From the NCBI GenBank assembly GCA_950295325.1, contig OX485805.1, positions 7,628,501 through 7,688,500 of the forward strand: a DNA stretch of 60,000 nucleotides, read 5' to 3'. The notes beneath the pieces are model-generated. The model made no database searches. It saw only the letters and a list, made by a program, of their open reading frames with translations, and was not told the origin of the DNA. A program made the position numbers and the translations under genes. Of this stretch, positions 1 to 13,600 are shown in pieces. Position 1 is the stretch's first letter; each line of letters starts with the position of its first letter. Origin of the DNA: Polytrichum commune (Eukaryota; Streptophyta; Polytrichopsida; Polytrichales; Polytrichaceae).

Positions 1-1380
1 GTGTCTGGCAAGACAACTTTCTCACTTTAAAACTTATGTCCTTAAAGTTTCCAAAACCTTATTTCTGCTTCACATAATTGCAGGATGATGATATTTGCCT
101 CTACACTTACTCTGAAGACATGCCTGAAAGAGAATGCCTTGTTGATACTTGGACCTCATTCTTAGTATGGATTATGATGTTTCAAGAGTTAATACTGTTA
201 CCGAAGCTTACCTCGAACATGTGATTTTACACTATCCATCATAAGTGAAATTATGTTCCTCTTCGAAAAGATCGCTGTGTGCACAGAACTAGAGAAGATT
301 CTTCCCCAAAGACACTTGTCAACATCGGAGACGCAACTTGGACCTCGGCTCTCATCCAAGCACCTGCTAATTTCTTACTCATCCCCGTCTAAAATCTGCC
401 TTATTTTTTGTCAAGCTAGTATTATACAGTGACCCTACCATGTACGAGTTAGTATGTTAGTATATGCTGGGCTATCTACCCAATGACCTAAAACGTCACT
501 TCGAGTCGACCAGAAACTGATTATTATTGCATGAAGTTAAGAAGAAATGACATACTGATCATATAGCTAGCATTGGGATGGCCACCAAAACGGTGCAGGT
601 GCACTTGATGATTCACCTGCTGCTGCTGCTCAAAAACGTCATTCCAGGTAAATTGACCTAATCATTTGAAATTAAACCAGCCGTTTCTCTCGCAAGTCGA
701 ACATCAAGACCAGACTGCAGTGTGACATTGTCCATGCAGATTCACTCGTCAAGGAATGCGAAACTTATAAATTCTGCAGACGCTTGTTTTTACCAATGCA
801 ATCAACAACTGACACTGGCGCTTTGGAACCAAAGATCGAGGCCGAGGTCGAGTTTGGAATGCGTGCACACATCAGAAGGTTTCAACATCAACAGGTTTGG
901 GCATCGAATCCTGCAGGCACAATTTATGACCCGCCTCTCCGCCTCGAAGTTTGAGGAGCAATCTGCAGGTCTCGGATTAGAAGCCAGTCATTGACGTGCG
1001 TGCCACAGAAGAACTGTTCCGCAATCTTGTTTTTTCTGGCACCACACGAATGCGCCCAACTTGATTGCATCTTGATCTAACGATGGGTGGCAAAACCTGT
1101 CAAAGCCACCCCATCCCATTGCACATTATTTGAGACACACACTTGGTGCACGATCAGGATTCAGGCCAAAGGGATGATGATGTGCAGAAAAATCTCGACG
1201 AGTTTATAAGTCATTGTTGTTGTTATTATTATATGTATTGGGTATGCATCTATCCAAAGCCACCTTGGCCGACTACTTCTGTATGCTTCCGTGGCCATAA
1301 AAATCATGTGGAGTTGTTCTCATTGCATACATGGCAATGTCAACGCGGTTGCTGCACTCTAATCTTTCGTGACGAAGTTG
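1..1380. other. No gene recognised
   Basis: Only short frames, the longest 90 codons at 722-994, with no familiar motif. A CTGCTG run lies at 618-629. Confidence 0.5.
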
Positions 1381-2233
1381 AGGTAAGGTATGTGGCCCTA
1401 TTGTGGGCACTTCCTACGCCACAGGCAATTTTGGCTGTTGGATCGGATTGGGAATTGTCTAATGCAGTTAGCAACTGTGGAACACAAAGATTGTGATTTT
1501 AAGCTTTGAAATTGGAGTTCATATGCAAAAGTTACAAGAGTTACAAGAGGTCAAAGTAATATGCCCCCCCTCCCCCCCCTTCCTCTTTAAGTGATCACAT
1601 TGGAGGTCCCTCCCAATTGTGCTAATTATTGAATATAGATTGGTGTCTATGTTTGGGGTATGTTTTGAGGATGTACCCCAATCTCATTAGAACACGTGCC
1701 TTTTTAAGAGCTAGTTCTTAAGTACAAGCCTCGCTATATTGTATGATCTCCATTTTATGAAAGTTTATAATTTCCTTGCTTTGACAATGCTTACATGTAC
1801 CTCATGACCTTATCTAGAGAGTCCAATTGTATGAATGTGACCTTTGACTTTGTGTCAACAATTTGGCTTCAAGAATATTTCAGATAACAAGCTTGCAAAT
1901 CTCACTTTTATAATTGATGTAGAACACATAGAAGCCCTCATGGATATTAAGGGATAAAGCTTCCAGTTTGTCCAAAGTACGTAGTTGCCCATTTTGAGAC
2001 AAAACCATGTTGTTGACTTTGAGTCATTGACGGAATTGGGCACCTATACCTTAAGTAGTCCCTTGGTGGTTGATTGTATCCTTGCTAAACCAAAATTTTA
2101 GGATTCTAGATACGGCCAAAGTACTAATGGCTTTTTCATTATACGAGCATCATGGTGCATTTTGGGTTTTGGTGTGTGCAATGCTTAAAAAACACAACAT
2201 GGATGGAATGTGAGGTCATAACATTATTCATAT

Positions 2234-2366
2234 CCATAACAATGTTATGTGGGACTAATAATATTCCACAAAATATTCCTGGATATTTCCCACATTTAGT
2301 TTGAATGTGGGAAATATCCGGGAATATTCCGTGAAATATTGTCAGTCCCATAGAACACTGTTATGG
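2234..2366. repeat. 133-bp near-perfect hairpin
   Basis: The arm CCATAACAATGTTATGTGGG, then ACTAATAATATTCCACAAAA, pairs with the inverse ending TCCCATAGAACACTGTTATGG. The loop is TAGTTTGA around 2302. About 60 bp per arm pair with few mismatches. It could be a tiny foldback MITE or a small-RNA hairpin precursor. There is no clear target duplication. Confidence 0.7.
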
Positions 2367-4669
2367 TTGACGCTCTGTAGATGACCTAGAAAAAATATAT
2401 GATGTAAAGGTATGTGACCTATTGTAAGCACTTCCAACTCCACACACAAGACCAAGAATTGTCTCATCCAATTGGACATTTCACACCTACATTGGTTTAC
2501 CATTTGGAATTATGTATTACCATAATTTTGTATTGACATTACCAAGATCATATGAATAGATAGTATGCACATCCAAGAACAAAATATAACCGACTTGGTA
2601 AAGTCAATATTCTTATTTGCAAAGTTATGGCTACATGTAACTCCAAATAGCAAACCACAATAATAGGTGTGAAAGATGTAGCGATTATGAATTACAAAGA
2701 TTTTCATTTATATTTTCAAATTTTGAGTTGTTATGAGATGCAAGCGCATGGGGAATGGACTCTTCATACCACATACAAACTAACATGAGTGTAGAAAGGG
2801 GTATAATTTGAGGCATTAGTGTACATAGCATACACAAGGGTATTGTTTTTCTTTAGCGTGTACATTTCAAATGGCTATTAAGAAGTTTGAAGTAAAGGCG
2901 GACTTATAAAAAGGGACCCTTGGGTTTAGAGAAGAAAATGACAAAAATATGCTAGTTTTATCCAATTTACATTTTCATCCATTATGGTCACTTGTTAATA
3001 GTCCTTAATGATTAGTATATGTGATAAAAGGCCTATTTGTTTCATGACTTATATTTTTTGTATGTAGTGGAGGCATTTATCACTTTAAACTATAAATCAC
3101 AGATTAAATGCATGACTGCATTTTCAAGGTACTGTTAGTATGAATACATTTGTTCTTCTCTATGGAATTCTCGTGTATAGAGGAATTTATTTCATAGTGA
3201 CTCATGCACGTCATTTAGGTTTCTAATGAAGAGTCCACCCCCCGGGTGCAAGTATGATACAAGATCAAAATGAACATGCTCTTTCTCTTCACATGACTCA
3301 TCACAAAAACCCTCCCAATTGTGTTAAAGTAATGAACCTAGAATATTGTGTGTTACATTCTAAGCACACAATCCACTCTCATTTTCACGCTTGTCATTTT
3401 GGTGTCCGTTTTTTATCTACAACTTGTGCCTTACCATATTCCACTCATATAGGTGTCCAATTAACAAGAGTGACATTATTTAAGTGTTGATGGGTTTTTA
3501 AAATTTATATAGTACATTAGTTTACGTCAAGGAGAATATTAACTTATGTTCATATGTGACATTAATGATCAAGATGGGAGCAAGCAAGGTCAAGAATACG
3601 GAAAAGTGCATTGGTATACTAAAACCATAAAGTTTTTTGTCAAACGCCTAAAAGTAGTAGCAAAGTGTTGTTTAAATTGGATTTTTTTTCATGATGCCCT
3701 TTATTGTTGTGTTATGTACCCAAATATACAAAATGTCAAGATGAGATCTTCAGAACTTATCATCAAAAGTAATGCTCAAAAAATAATGGCTACATCTGGT
3801 TTTGGATGTAGATTTCATGACCTAAATATTTTGAAGTTGGATTTTTTTTTTCATATTCCTTGAATTCATTGTAAGCTTTAGGGCACCATTACAAAAACTT
3901 GTAGAAATACATCAGTTTGATGTAATTTTATCTTATTATAAAAAATTAGACAACTACGTGTTCAACATACCTAATTGCACACTACTTGCATTGTCTTTTA
4001 AAATATGTAAACTTTTTTGGAATTTTTTTTGTCAACATAAATTGCATTTGGAGATTAGTGTGTTTTTCAAATGTTTATGATTTTTTCCTTCACAAAACTC
4101 AGAGTTAGTATATAGTTTTGAATCACTTTCATTGAAACCGATGCAAGGTAATGGAGTTGTGTACTGACCATGCTTGTGCCCAGAGACTAAGAATGTGTTT
4201 GCATCCAAAGGCACCCATGTTGTGTATTCGAACCCAAGTCTTTAATAACATTAAAATATTCAATTGATATAAAAAATGTACTTGAAGAATGAGTTAACTT
4301 TACATAGAATCATTTTTGACACAATTAGCTAAAATCTAAAATATATCATTCAAATACATGCTCAAATTGCCATCATCCAAAAAGCAATAGTCGACTACCC
4401 TGTTCATTATGCATAGTGCCCTTATGTTGAACCAATATCATACTCCTTCAATTCCAAAATGATTGTCCTATCTCCCGGATTTTTTGGTCCCAAAACGATT
4501 GTCCGGTTTATCTGCCTGGCTAAAAATTTGAGGTTCAAAGTCAAATATTTTTGCGCCAAACTTTCATCATCAAGAAGTTTTTTGACACCGCAACTTCAGG
4601 GGGTGTTTTGGAGTAGTTGTTGTTTTCTATTTTGAGAGTCACACTTACAACTACTCAGTCAATGGTCAG

Positions 4670-5422
4670 CAGGGTTGTCTATCGCGACGTCCTGCCACCG
4701 TCATGACGTCATGACGTGTCGTGTCGGGGCGGACCCCTCCGTCACGACATAATAGGGTCCACGTAGGGTCATACTAGGGGGAAGCTAGTAGGGTGGGTAA
4801 AATACTTACCTTCTTGCCAAGGTGGCATCCAATGTGGCAGAAAAATCCGACGTGGATGTGCATATTTCCCTTGCCAGGTAAATCATTTTGCCTTTGTGTT
4901 TATCATTCTGTTAAAATCAAAGTAGTAAAATATGACAAATGAGGGTGTGGGGGGGAGGGGAACGGAGTGGACGGGGACGGGAACGGGGGCAGGAACGGAT
5001 GCGGACGGGGGGAACGCCGGATGGGGTACGGATGGGGGCCAGATTGGGGTTCGGATTGGGGGGGGGGGGGGGGCGGGTTCGGATGGGGGGGGGGGGCGGA
5101 TGGAGGCCGGATGAGGGCCGGATGGGGTGCCGGATGGGGGAGGGGAACGTAGGGAGCAGGGGGAACGGGGGGGGGGGGGGGGGACGGGTGCTAGTAATTT
5201 TTTTCCCACTTTACCTCTATTTTGCTGACATGGCACCATACGTGGACATCGTAAATCCTACGTGTCCTGATTGGGGTAATGTAATTACACAAAAAAATAC
5301 GGTAAAATTCAAGTTCGTCAAAATAAAGACAGCATCCGGCATAATGTCGTGACAGATACGTGTCGTGACGCCACGACATTATGTCGGGATTAGCCTCCGT
5401 CACGACACAATAGACAACCCTG
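4670..5422. mobile_element. 753-bp hAT-like element nested in the mariner-like element
   Basis: It starts CAGGGTTGTCTATCGCGACG and ends ...CACAATAGACAACCCTG. An exact 8-bp duplication ATGGTCAG lies at 4662-4669 and 5423-5430. Subterminal GTCGTGACG/CGTCACGAC motifs recur in both ends, as is usual for hAT transposase-binding arrays. The core is a strongly G-rich tract. There is no transposase, so it is non-autonomous. Confidence 0.82.
4938..5186 (+). repeat. G-rich, strand-asymmetric tract
   Basis: About 250 bp in which the plus strand is mostly G with GGAACGG, GGACGG and GGATGGGG words and runs of G up to roughly 15. C is scarce. The minus strand reads as poly-proline in one frame, which I take as a by-product. 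There are many possible G-quadruplexes. It forms the core of the 4670-5422 element. Confidence 0.8.
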
Positions 5423-5749
5423 ATGGTCAGCGGGCCTTAATCTCGCCAAAGTTAGGAACACGGACAATCATTTTGGAACAAAAGGAGTACAAATATGGGA
5501 TCAAAAGCAATAAACGAGGAAAATTGGCTACTACGTTATTTATCCCAATTAGTGCGTGTTACTATTTGAAGATATGCAGTGCTATAACATCTTACTCAGG
5601 AGTTCAACTTTTGCTAACAAAAGTTCAATAAGTTGTTTGGACATTGTAGAACATGAATGACTTTGCTTGGTGTAATATTACATTCTCGTCAAAATAGTTG
5701 TAGCACCGCGTAACTCCGAATAGTAACACGTTCTAATTGGGAGAATAAG

Positions 5750-5971
5750 TGTAGTTACAGATGAACCGGGGTTGAGTTTCACAGAGAACCGGTTGACTTT
5801 CAAGACTGAGTCAGGAGAAATTACGGGTCGTTTTTAGAGGAATCTAAAGAATCTACCACCAATTTAAGAAAGAAATACCAATAGATGTCAACTTGGAACT
5901 GGTTGGACATTGGAAACACCCGGATCTTGACCGATTATGCCCAAAACTCTGATCAAAAGAAACGTGGTTTT
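5750..5971 (+). repeat. hAT terminal repeat family, copy 1
   Basis: It runs from GTAGTTACAGATGAACCGG through TTGGAAACACCCGGATCTTG to GATTATGCCCAAAACTCTG. It matches copies at 7903-8105, 31190-31375 and 37690-37895. The outer end, CAGAGTTTTGGGCATAATCGG when inverted, looks like a hAT terminus. Confidence 0.6.
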
Positions 5972-6175
5972 TTTTTTCTGACAATCTACCCTTCACGATC
6001 TCCACATAGTATGGAAGCACACGTAAGTCGATTTGAGAGGCACCTGACGTGCAGTGTGCTCTTGAGATGCACTATCATTGTCTTGGGAGGTACTTACAGG
6101 GGTTGCAAAAATAATGTCTCCACATCCGAACAAGACAAAATTAAGTGACAATTGTTGTCATAAGCAGCAGAGGTC

Positions 6176-6206
<31 letters not shown>

Positions 6207-7900
6207 ATATATATGTACATAGCTCCAAATTTCACAAAGCTCCAAGTCGATTGCTCCAGTCACCTGCTACCATGCATCATGTGTATATGTTGTCTCCATC
6301 ACAAATTAATTTATAATGTTGGGTCAGTACACCAACGAGGTTAGAGAATTGGCAGTCAACAATCGTGTGCTGACTCGCAACACCATTGTCTTGCCAATGA
6401 AAGTGCCGTGTAAACACCTGCAAATTAAACGAGCTATGGGAGAAGCCCAGGAGAAGCAACCGTCCGATCCTGACTAAGCAAACGCAAGTGGACGTTACAA
6501 AAACACCGTTCCATGCACGTGCTCTTCAATCAAGAGCATTCTATGTTGGACAGGAGTCTTCGGTTAATATGCTTGCGTATGTAAATCATGCATTGATCGG
6601 GCGTGTCGACGAGGGGCTTGGATCGGACATCCACAGCTCCACCGGCTTTGAGCTAAACACCTATGAGTCCGTGTACCTCAACTTCAGGAGGTGGAGGGGC
6701 AATGTGCAATTTCTTCTTATGCTGCATGCATGGAGTGTGCTTGCAGTCATGCCTGCTGTTCGCATTCTGCTGTATTGTGTAGTGCAGAGTTCTGCGAAGC
6801 CGCGTCAAAACCCCACTCCGCTATCAACTTGCGGGAAGGAAAATCGATCACAAGATGAAATCGGACCTTGGGTTGCGGGATTGCGAGACAGACACCACCA
6901 TGGCCTTGTTTTATCTTCTTCCGTGGAGTGCTTGCAGTAACGAGCAGAGAAATCCTCCCAATTCTGTTATCCATAGTGGATTCAATGTCAACGGCAGCCG
7001 AGCGCTAATCCTCTTGCGTCATTCGTGAACTTGGAGGACTCATGCATGTCTTTGCCAAACTTCATTGCAATCCTCCGCAACTTGGAATTGTCGATGGAAA
7101 GCCAAATGCAGTGCATGGCGACCTCAAACTTCCCACGCCCAGTTTCTCTCAAGTTTGCCCAAAAAATGTGACCTCAAATTCAGCGACTGTAGGTAAAGAT
7201 CTAAAGTCTTTTTGACAATCCAACCGTAAAGATGTTTGCAGGTTAGAGGTGACTACACACAGTCCACATTTCAAACGCTGAAGTTCTATTATGTAGGAGA
7301 TTATAATAGGAATGTCAATTGTGGTCTTGAGGGGCACCAATTTAGAAATTAAATTAAGGTTGGATTTTTTGATCGAACCTCCACTCAAATCAAATCATCT
7401 CCAAATGACAAAATGTTATCCTCGTTCAAATTGTAAATTTGACACAACGGTGCCACAAACGCGCACTTTCCACATGAATTTACACCCACCAACACATGTC
7501 CAACTAAAAATTCCAATGGTAGATGTTTGGAATATGCTATTTGAGTGTCATGCAAATTTTCACATCAATTGGGAATCATTTGCACGTAGGGATCAACAAA
7601 AAAAACATGTTTAGGATATGTGCCCCTAAACCGTGGAGGTGACAAATGTCAAGTTTTGGTTCGTGGACTGGTTCCACTATAAACCAGTTGAGAGCCCACT
7701 CCCATATTTGAATTAATCCAAAAAACAATTAAATATGTGGAGTCTAAGTTATTCACGTCGCAGACTTTAACATGATCAAGAGGAGTAGTTGAAACAGTCA
7801 AGAAACCATCCGAACTAGTGTCGAAGGGGTTAGAGCAAAATGCTCATGACCAAATTATGGTCGCATAGGACATTAGGAGTTAAGGAGATTGGGACCAGTG
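5972..7900. other. No gene recognised
   Basis: The longest frame is at 6488-6940 (150 codons). It has no motif I know and varied composition, so I treat it as non-coding. The rest is unique-looking sequence plus the microsatellite at 6176. Confidence 0.45.
6176..6214. repeat. Compound (ATCT)n(AT)n microsatellite
   Basis: About five ATCT units followed by about nine AT units. Confidence 0.95.
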
Positions 7901-7902
7901 CC

Positions 7903-9461
7903 CAAGAAGTTTTTGGGCATAGTCGGTCAAGATCCTAGTGATCCTAAATCCAGCCGGTTACATGTTGACATCTTCCGGTTTTTCTTTATTCATTTGAGGC
8001 ATATTCTTCTGTAGAATCCTCTAAAATGATCGGTAATTCTCCGGAAGTCTCCAACTTCCACCGGTTATTTCTCAAACTCAACCGGTTCATCTACAACTAA
8101 CCGCCGGCAATGATCGGGGAAAACCAACGGCTAGTTCATTATCAGCCGATGGATTTCCCCTCATGGCCGGTCCAAATTTCCAACCATCGGATGGCAATCC
8201 GACTGTAATTTCAATCCTCCGGCAATTAGCCGATGGACCAGAAAATGTCCCAGAAATGTAGCCGATTTCTCTTGTGAGTTACTGGATTTCAGTCGAAAGA
8301 AGTATTCAAATATTGGCCGATACCCTCCGGGTCATGAGCAAGGGTATTTGAGTGCAGGAAGGTATTGAGGGATGCAGGTCAGGGCTTCGAAGATGAACGA
8401 CGACTTGCTCCACGGCGGCGCCTCCATCCTCCGTTGCTCCACAGAGTGTTCCGCCTCCGTCCTCTGCCCAATGTGCGCTTCGCCTCCGCCTGTGCCCTCC
8501 GCAATCTGCACAGTGTTCCGCACCTCCGCCTCTGTCCTTCGCCATAGTGCTCCAACTGCTCCCCGGCTTCTGACCTTCACATTTTGCTCGTCCTGTTTAG
8601 CGCGAAGAGCGAAGACCGTTGGTGAATGCAACACTGTGCAAGCAAGAGTTTTTTGCTTTCAAGATACAAGGAAGTACATAGTGGATGGATCTTACTTTTG
8701 CAGATGTATAGACATCAATTTCTTGGTCTCCATCTTTGAAAGTGAAGTATTCTAACCTTCTGATTCTTGTTGAGATTGCTAAGTGCCAATGTGTGAGTAC
8801 TGCAACATGTGGAAGGGCGTTTTTTGTTCAAAATACTATTAAACAAAAACTTCGTAATCGAATGTCTACATCTAACTTAGAAAGTATGATGCATGTTGCT
8901 ATAGAAGGCCCAAACAATGATTTTGATGACATTCTAACAAATGCTCTAGATCTTTGGAAGGATGCTACTAAGATTCGCTATTTGTATAGCAATCCACAAC
9001 GCTATTTGTCTGGGGCATCTGATGATGCACTTGAGAAAGTACCCTAAACCTTAAACTTTTTGAATTATGCAACCTTTCCATGACCAAATCCAATTGCTTC
9101 TATGAAGAATTGGGGGACCCTTGGCCTTCAAGCGGTGAAGGCATTGCTAGGTTCAATTCTTGCCAAGGATATTAACTCTTCAAATTTAAAGTTTTGAACA
9201 TGCCTTTCTTTTCACTTATTCAAGATTTTGTACTAAGAAATGGTTTCTAATAACTTTTCATACATTTTTTAAACAAATAGTGCCGATATGAATTCCATTT
9301 AATCGGATATTGGCCAATGAAAATATGAAAATATAGGCAATTGGCCGATTGATTTTACAAAAGACCGGCTATTGCTGATGTAAATTGGAAGAAATCCGAC
9401 CCTTCGTAGCAACTGCCGGCAATTAGCCACTAAGGCTTCAAAAACTTCCCCAACTCTGACC
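7903..9461. mobile_element. Probable hAT element carrying the 8.7-kb relic (borders approximate)
   Basis: The left part reads TTTTTGGGCATAGTCGGTCA, similar inverted to the terminus at 5940-5971. The right part ends CTTCCCCAACTCTG. GCCGAT/AATTAGCC words are dense near both ends. No clear 8-bp duplication is visible, so these borders are inferred from homology to other copies. Confidence 0.4.
8736..9047 (+). pseudogene. hAT transposase relic, C-terminal dimerisation region
   Basis: The open frame contains VSTATCGRAFFVQNTIKQKL then RNRMSTSNLESMMHVAIEGP, the pattern of the hAT C-terminal dimerisation domain in ZNF862/KIAA1586-like transposases (VSTAECERGF...KTKLRNRLS...IEGP). A short acidic tail and the motif RYLYSNPQRYLSG follow. 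Nothing recognisable of the catalytic domain or BED finger lies upstream. It sits between CCGGCAATTAGCCG-type subterminal repeats at about 8030-8290 and 9290-9440. A dead fragment. Confidence 0.72.
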
Positions 9462-10387
9462 GCCGGTTCTCCACGAGCCCTGATCGGGACGTCTTCATTG
9501 ATTTTTGTTCCTGAGTGGTTGAGCATCCTATGCTATGAGAGGAACTTCTTGTCCTTCATTGCATTAAGTGCATACAAAAACCAACCCCTTGTTCACATCC
9601 TTGAATGTGCTCTTGGCAACGAGTTTGAGCCCAGTGTGTTTTGAGCACCAGCTCCTCAATTTCGACTCCTCCATACGTGGCAACATATTGGTGACATTGT
9701 GGGTCTTTAAAAACTTGTAGATCTGCTTGCACCCATTGTGCTATGTGATATTTGGAATGCTAATCCTACCACATTATAGGAACAACCAACCTTAAGAGGA
9801 AACTCCATTTATTTAATTGATTTTTAAAATTTTCCTCCAATCAACTGCTAATAGTAGTCAATTTGCTACAAAATCACGTGAAGATCCCACTAGACCATGT
9901 CATTGAGTTTAAAGTTTTTACAAAAAAAGTGGGAGAAAGTGGTCAAAGGTATTGTGGTGTCCATGTGATTTCTACAACATTTGGGCAATAGTTTTCTACA
10001 CTATATGTTCTCCGGTTAGGGGTCTTCTAGTGAGGTTGACTATGTCAATACATGCATAAAAATAGCGTTGGAATGAAATTACACTACTACTTACATAACA
10101 AAATTCAAATGTGAAAAATGTGTTTTGAATGTACAAAAACTCTTTGAAGAAGATTCTCATTGTTCGGAATCACTTTTTTGTTCAATTGAGGAGCTCAAGT
10201 AAGCTCATAAATGGTTCCCATGGATCACTGTTGTGGCCCACACTAGTAGGAGACTTTAGCATACCTCGTTGAGTTCGGCCTCTCATTTTGTGCCCCCCTT
10301 CATGCCTCACTTTAAGAATGGCTACTTTAAAGTGATCGAGAAATTGGTTAACCTCTTCATTGTGTGCATGTATAAACAATGGACTTG

Positions 10388-10600
10388 GTGGCTAGGCCAA
10401 CCAATTGGGAGTGGTGAGATCCCGAGTTTGAAACCCCCAACTAGTGTCCTTAACATAGTCATACATGCCTAAGTAGGCTCCACTCCTTGCAATGACAATT
10501 AGAGAGGGTAGCCAATTAATTGGTGGGTAGTCATAGTGATGCGACTATTATGATTGTAAGCAGATTTCCCAAGTTAATATTGCATTGTGGGTGGGCGCTA
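10388..10600 (+). mobile_element. SINE-like element (tRNA-type promoter)
   Basis: An A-box-like TGGCTAGGCCAACC at about 10389 and a B-box-like GAGTTTGAAACC at 10424-10435 have normal spacing. Non-coding sequence follows. The boxes deviate from consensus and I see no clear tail or target duplication, so the limits are approximate. Confidence 0.4.
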
Positions 10601-13600
10601 CTACTAGTTCCGTCCCTCTGCACTATAATACATAATCAGACTAGTGATATGCACCATTTCTACCCTCTAAACTAGTCAATATGCCAATGACTTGACCACG
10701 CGATCCTTATAGTGATTGGTAGGGGAACAAAAACGTTGGACCAGTAAATCTAGTCGATTTCTAGATCCAAAGTGTGGGTACTTTTCCTAGTTGATTATTA
10801 TCAGCAATGTACTGATTTTACTTGATAATTAATAGTAACGGACCCTAGAAAATAAAAAAGATTTAGTGTGATAAATTTTGATTGAATGTCATGGGGCAAC
10901 CTAGTGGCATTTGTGACATGACAGTCGTAGGCCATTTCACTTCCATTTGTACATCCGTGGTATCATTTTGATCATTTTTTAGATGAAATGCATGTGCCTA
11001 GGCTTCAACCGCTTGTTTAATTAATGAAATGCTTGCAATGTTGTTACTCTGAGGAGTTCACTATTGAATGACTTCCCAACAACCACACGCAATTGAATGT
11101 TGAGAATATTAATATGTATTCACACCAAAAAATTAAATATTATGAAGATGACCTATATCCTCCTCCAACTTCAAGTGACCATCACCACAACATGATTTAC
11201 AAACCCTACATAATGTTGGCGATTGCTCCTACAAATGTCATCACTCAAATTCGTGTCAAAAACTAACAGACACTGGCAAAAGAACAAAAGATTTGATCTA
11301 ATATGCGGTAAAGGGAGGTTGCTCACCTAGTTGGCTTCCTCCTAGCTCTCTTGCTCCTCTACCTACTTCCACACACACAAACTCTATCAAGACAATCAAA
11401 TCCCCGCCACTCACCTTCCACTTCACACCTTTCTCTTTGTATACAACAAATCACTCCTTGAAATGACCATCTTCATGGTTCACAATTGCAAACCAAATTT
11501 CTCAATCCGATCCAAGAACCGACATTGCTTGTGGAGTTGGAAGCACCCACAATTTGTGCCAACTCTACCACCATCCTTACTACTACATTATTAGTTGGTT
11601 AATCACTAAAATTTCCAATGGGTTAATTCCTTGTAAGTTTACTTATTGATCTTAAGTTTTATTATTTTTGAAGTCCCAAGAATTGTAGTCACAATATAGC
11701 ACCATGCTTCCTGAAACATGAATTTAGTTGTAAGATTTTCGAGATAACTGAAGGTGATGATGTGCTTGACCAAGACCTATATTTGGTGAAGAAAAATCAC
11801 AATGGCAACAATGGGAAAACAACAGTGCTCATCTTTCAAAATCACGTTGGCTTCAAATTTCTTTGTGGACATATTCAAACCATCCTCCCCTAGAACTAAC
11901 CACACATTTGATTTTGGGACTGGCCAAGAATCGAGACTTGTTTGTATACAAAAAAATCCAAGATTGGGCCAACCTTTCTATAGAGATTCATATTTTGGAT
12001 GGGAGCACCAAGTACACTGTTTCAAGATACAAACAAGTATGTTTCTTCTAGGGAAAAACCATATTTGGAATTTTTTGGTAACCAAAAATTGAAGTTTAAT
12101 TGCAATTTAGAAATCAAACACCAACAACATATTTTTTTGAATAAATAAATAAAAAAATAAAAATTAGTGTTCTCATTGTAGCCTTGGCTTACCAAAGCTT
12201 CAGAGTCCAAGGCTATAGTACCGTTTTGTAGGAATTTGATGATGTTGGATATTCTTATGGCTCCCAACAACAACTTGCTTGCAATTCACAAATAAAATAC
12301 CAAATTTGATCAACATTGTGTAGTTTTGTTTTAACTTGAATCTTGCCATGAAATGGTTAGTTGAGATTACCAAAAGTGTATCAACCAAGCATATTATCTA
12401 ATTTCACTAGTTTTGCGCAAGGACAATCAAAGGATTGGGGAAAGTCCATTGTTTACTTGATGCATGTCAGAATCATGAAACACTAGATTATTCGATATGT
12501 TCGAATCCTATATTATAAACACCAAAATCAACATGCTCTCATCGAAATCCAACTACCAAGAATTCATGTTCCAAGCTCCAACTAATTTATGTGAAACTGA
12601 CTAAAATAACACATTCATACTCACTTCAAACCTTACCTTAATATCCATTAAGAAATCTCAATATCCGTTCTCTTGGAACTTGGTGTGATCCTAGAATTCA
12701 CTGAGTTATGTCATGTCTATAATGGTTCTTTCTAACCACTTTTTTTTAAACATAAGTCTTCTACTCCCATAAATCTTCAACTCTCATTTCGTCTTATTAG
12801 GGTTTAGGATGATGTATGTGGATCCCATGTCACATAGAGAAACTAAAGAAATTCACCCGGAAACATTGTACCCGGTTGCAGAACTTTAAGCCAATACCAA
12901 AGATTTATATAGCAGAGCTATATAGGTGATTAACTTGAGGAGTGATGAGTGAACTTCACCAACACAAAATAGAACATAACATAGGAGAGGAGAGGCAAGT
13001 GATGACTCTAGTGTGATGACCTAATCCTAACCCCACTCCTTGTAGAGCTCCTTACTTTCTCACATGCCAACCCCCTCGAAGTCCTAGGAGACATGTCACA
13101 AGTGATTCCGTCCATCCCCAATTCTTCACAAAGAAAAATAATCAACAGTTATTCATCCATTCTCCATAATTGAAGTGCAAGGTCGATGATTTTTCATATC
13201 TAGCTCTATATTCCATGATATTTTGTATGTACCACTAATGTCATTTTATGATATTAAGTCAAATGCAATATTATTTGAATCATGTTTCACACACCTAGAG
13301 CACCCTATATTATATGTAATATATGAGACTCTATATTTTATCGCACATAGTTTCTACAAACTTGTTTTAGTCCATGAACCATTAATTTTACGGTAATCAG
13401 TGTCACTTGCTATTTACAATTATGCTACACTATAACATTTTGCTATAGATTTTATTGTTTACCAACAACGGTCAAAGCATGTTGTTTGAACACCATAGAA
13501 CATAAGCGACTCAACCTAGTTTAATTTTTTTTAATTTTAAAAAAAAAACCATTGCATAACTCTGACTGACATTAAATACCATAAATTATGTACATAACTG

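Larger units (their letters stand above)
4443..5487. mobile_element. Mariner/Stowaway-like element, 1045 bp
   Basis: The left end is CTCCTTCAATTCCAAAATGA and the right end inverse is CTCCTTTTGTTCCAAAATGA. Both continue TTGTCC, and TA flanks lie at 4441-4442 and 5488-5489. This matches the CTCC...TTCC...ATTGTCC type of end known for plant mariner and Stowaway elements. About 750 bp of the length is a nested element (4670-5422), so the original was about 280 bp. Confidence 0.78.

Noticed and set aside
1143-1496. 117-codon plus-strand frame
   Set aside because: Its end runs through the dispersed family X (GGTATGTGGCCCTATTGTGG), and nothing in it resembles a protein family.
4210-4240. Minus-strand GGGTTCGAATAC as a SINE or tRNA B box
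   Set aside because: No A box at suitable distance and no cloverleaf; a single short motif is expected by chance.
4883-5239. Proline-rich 118-residue frame opposite glycine-rich frames
   Set aside because: A composition artefact of the G-rich tract inside a transposable element; open frames exist on both strands at once.
6488-6940. 150-codon plus-strand frame
   Set aside because: Reads as random sequence with no motif, no repeats and no neighbouring exons in frame.
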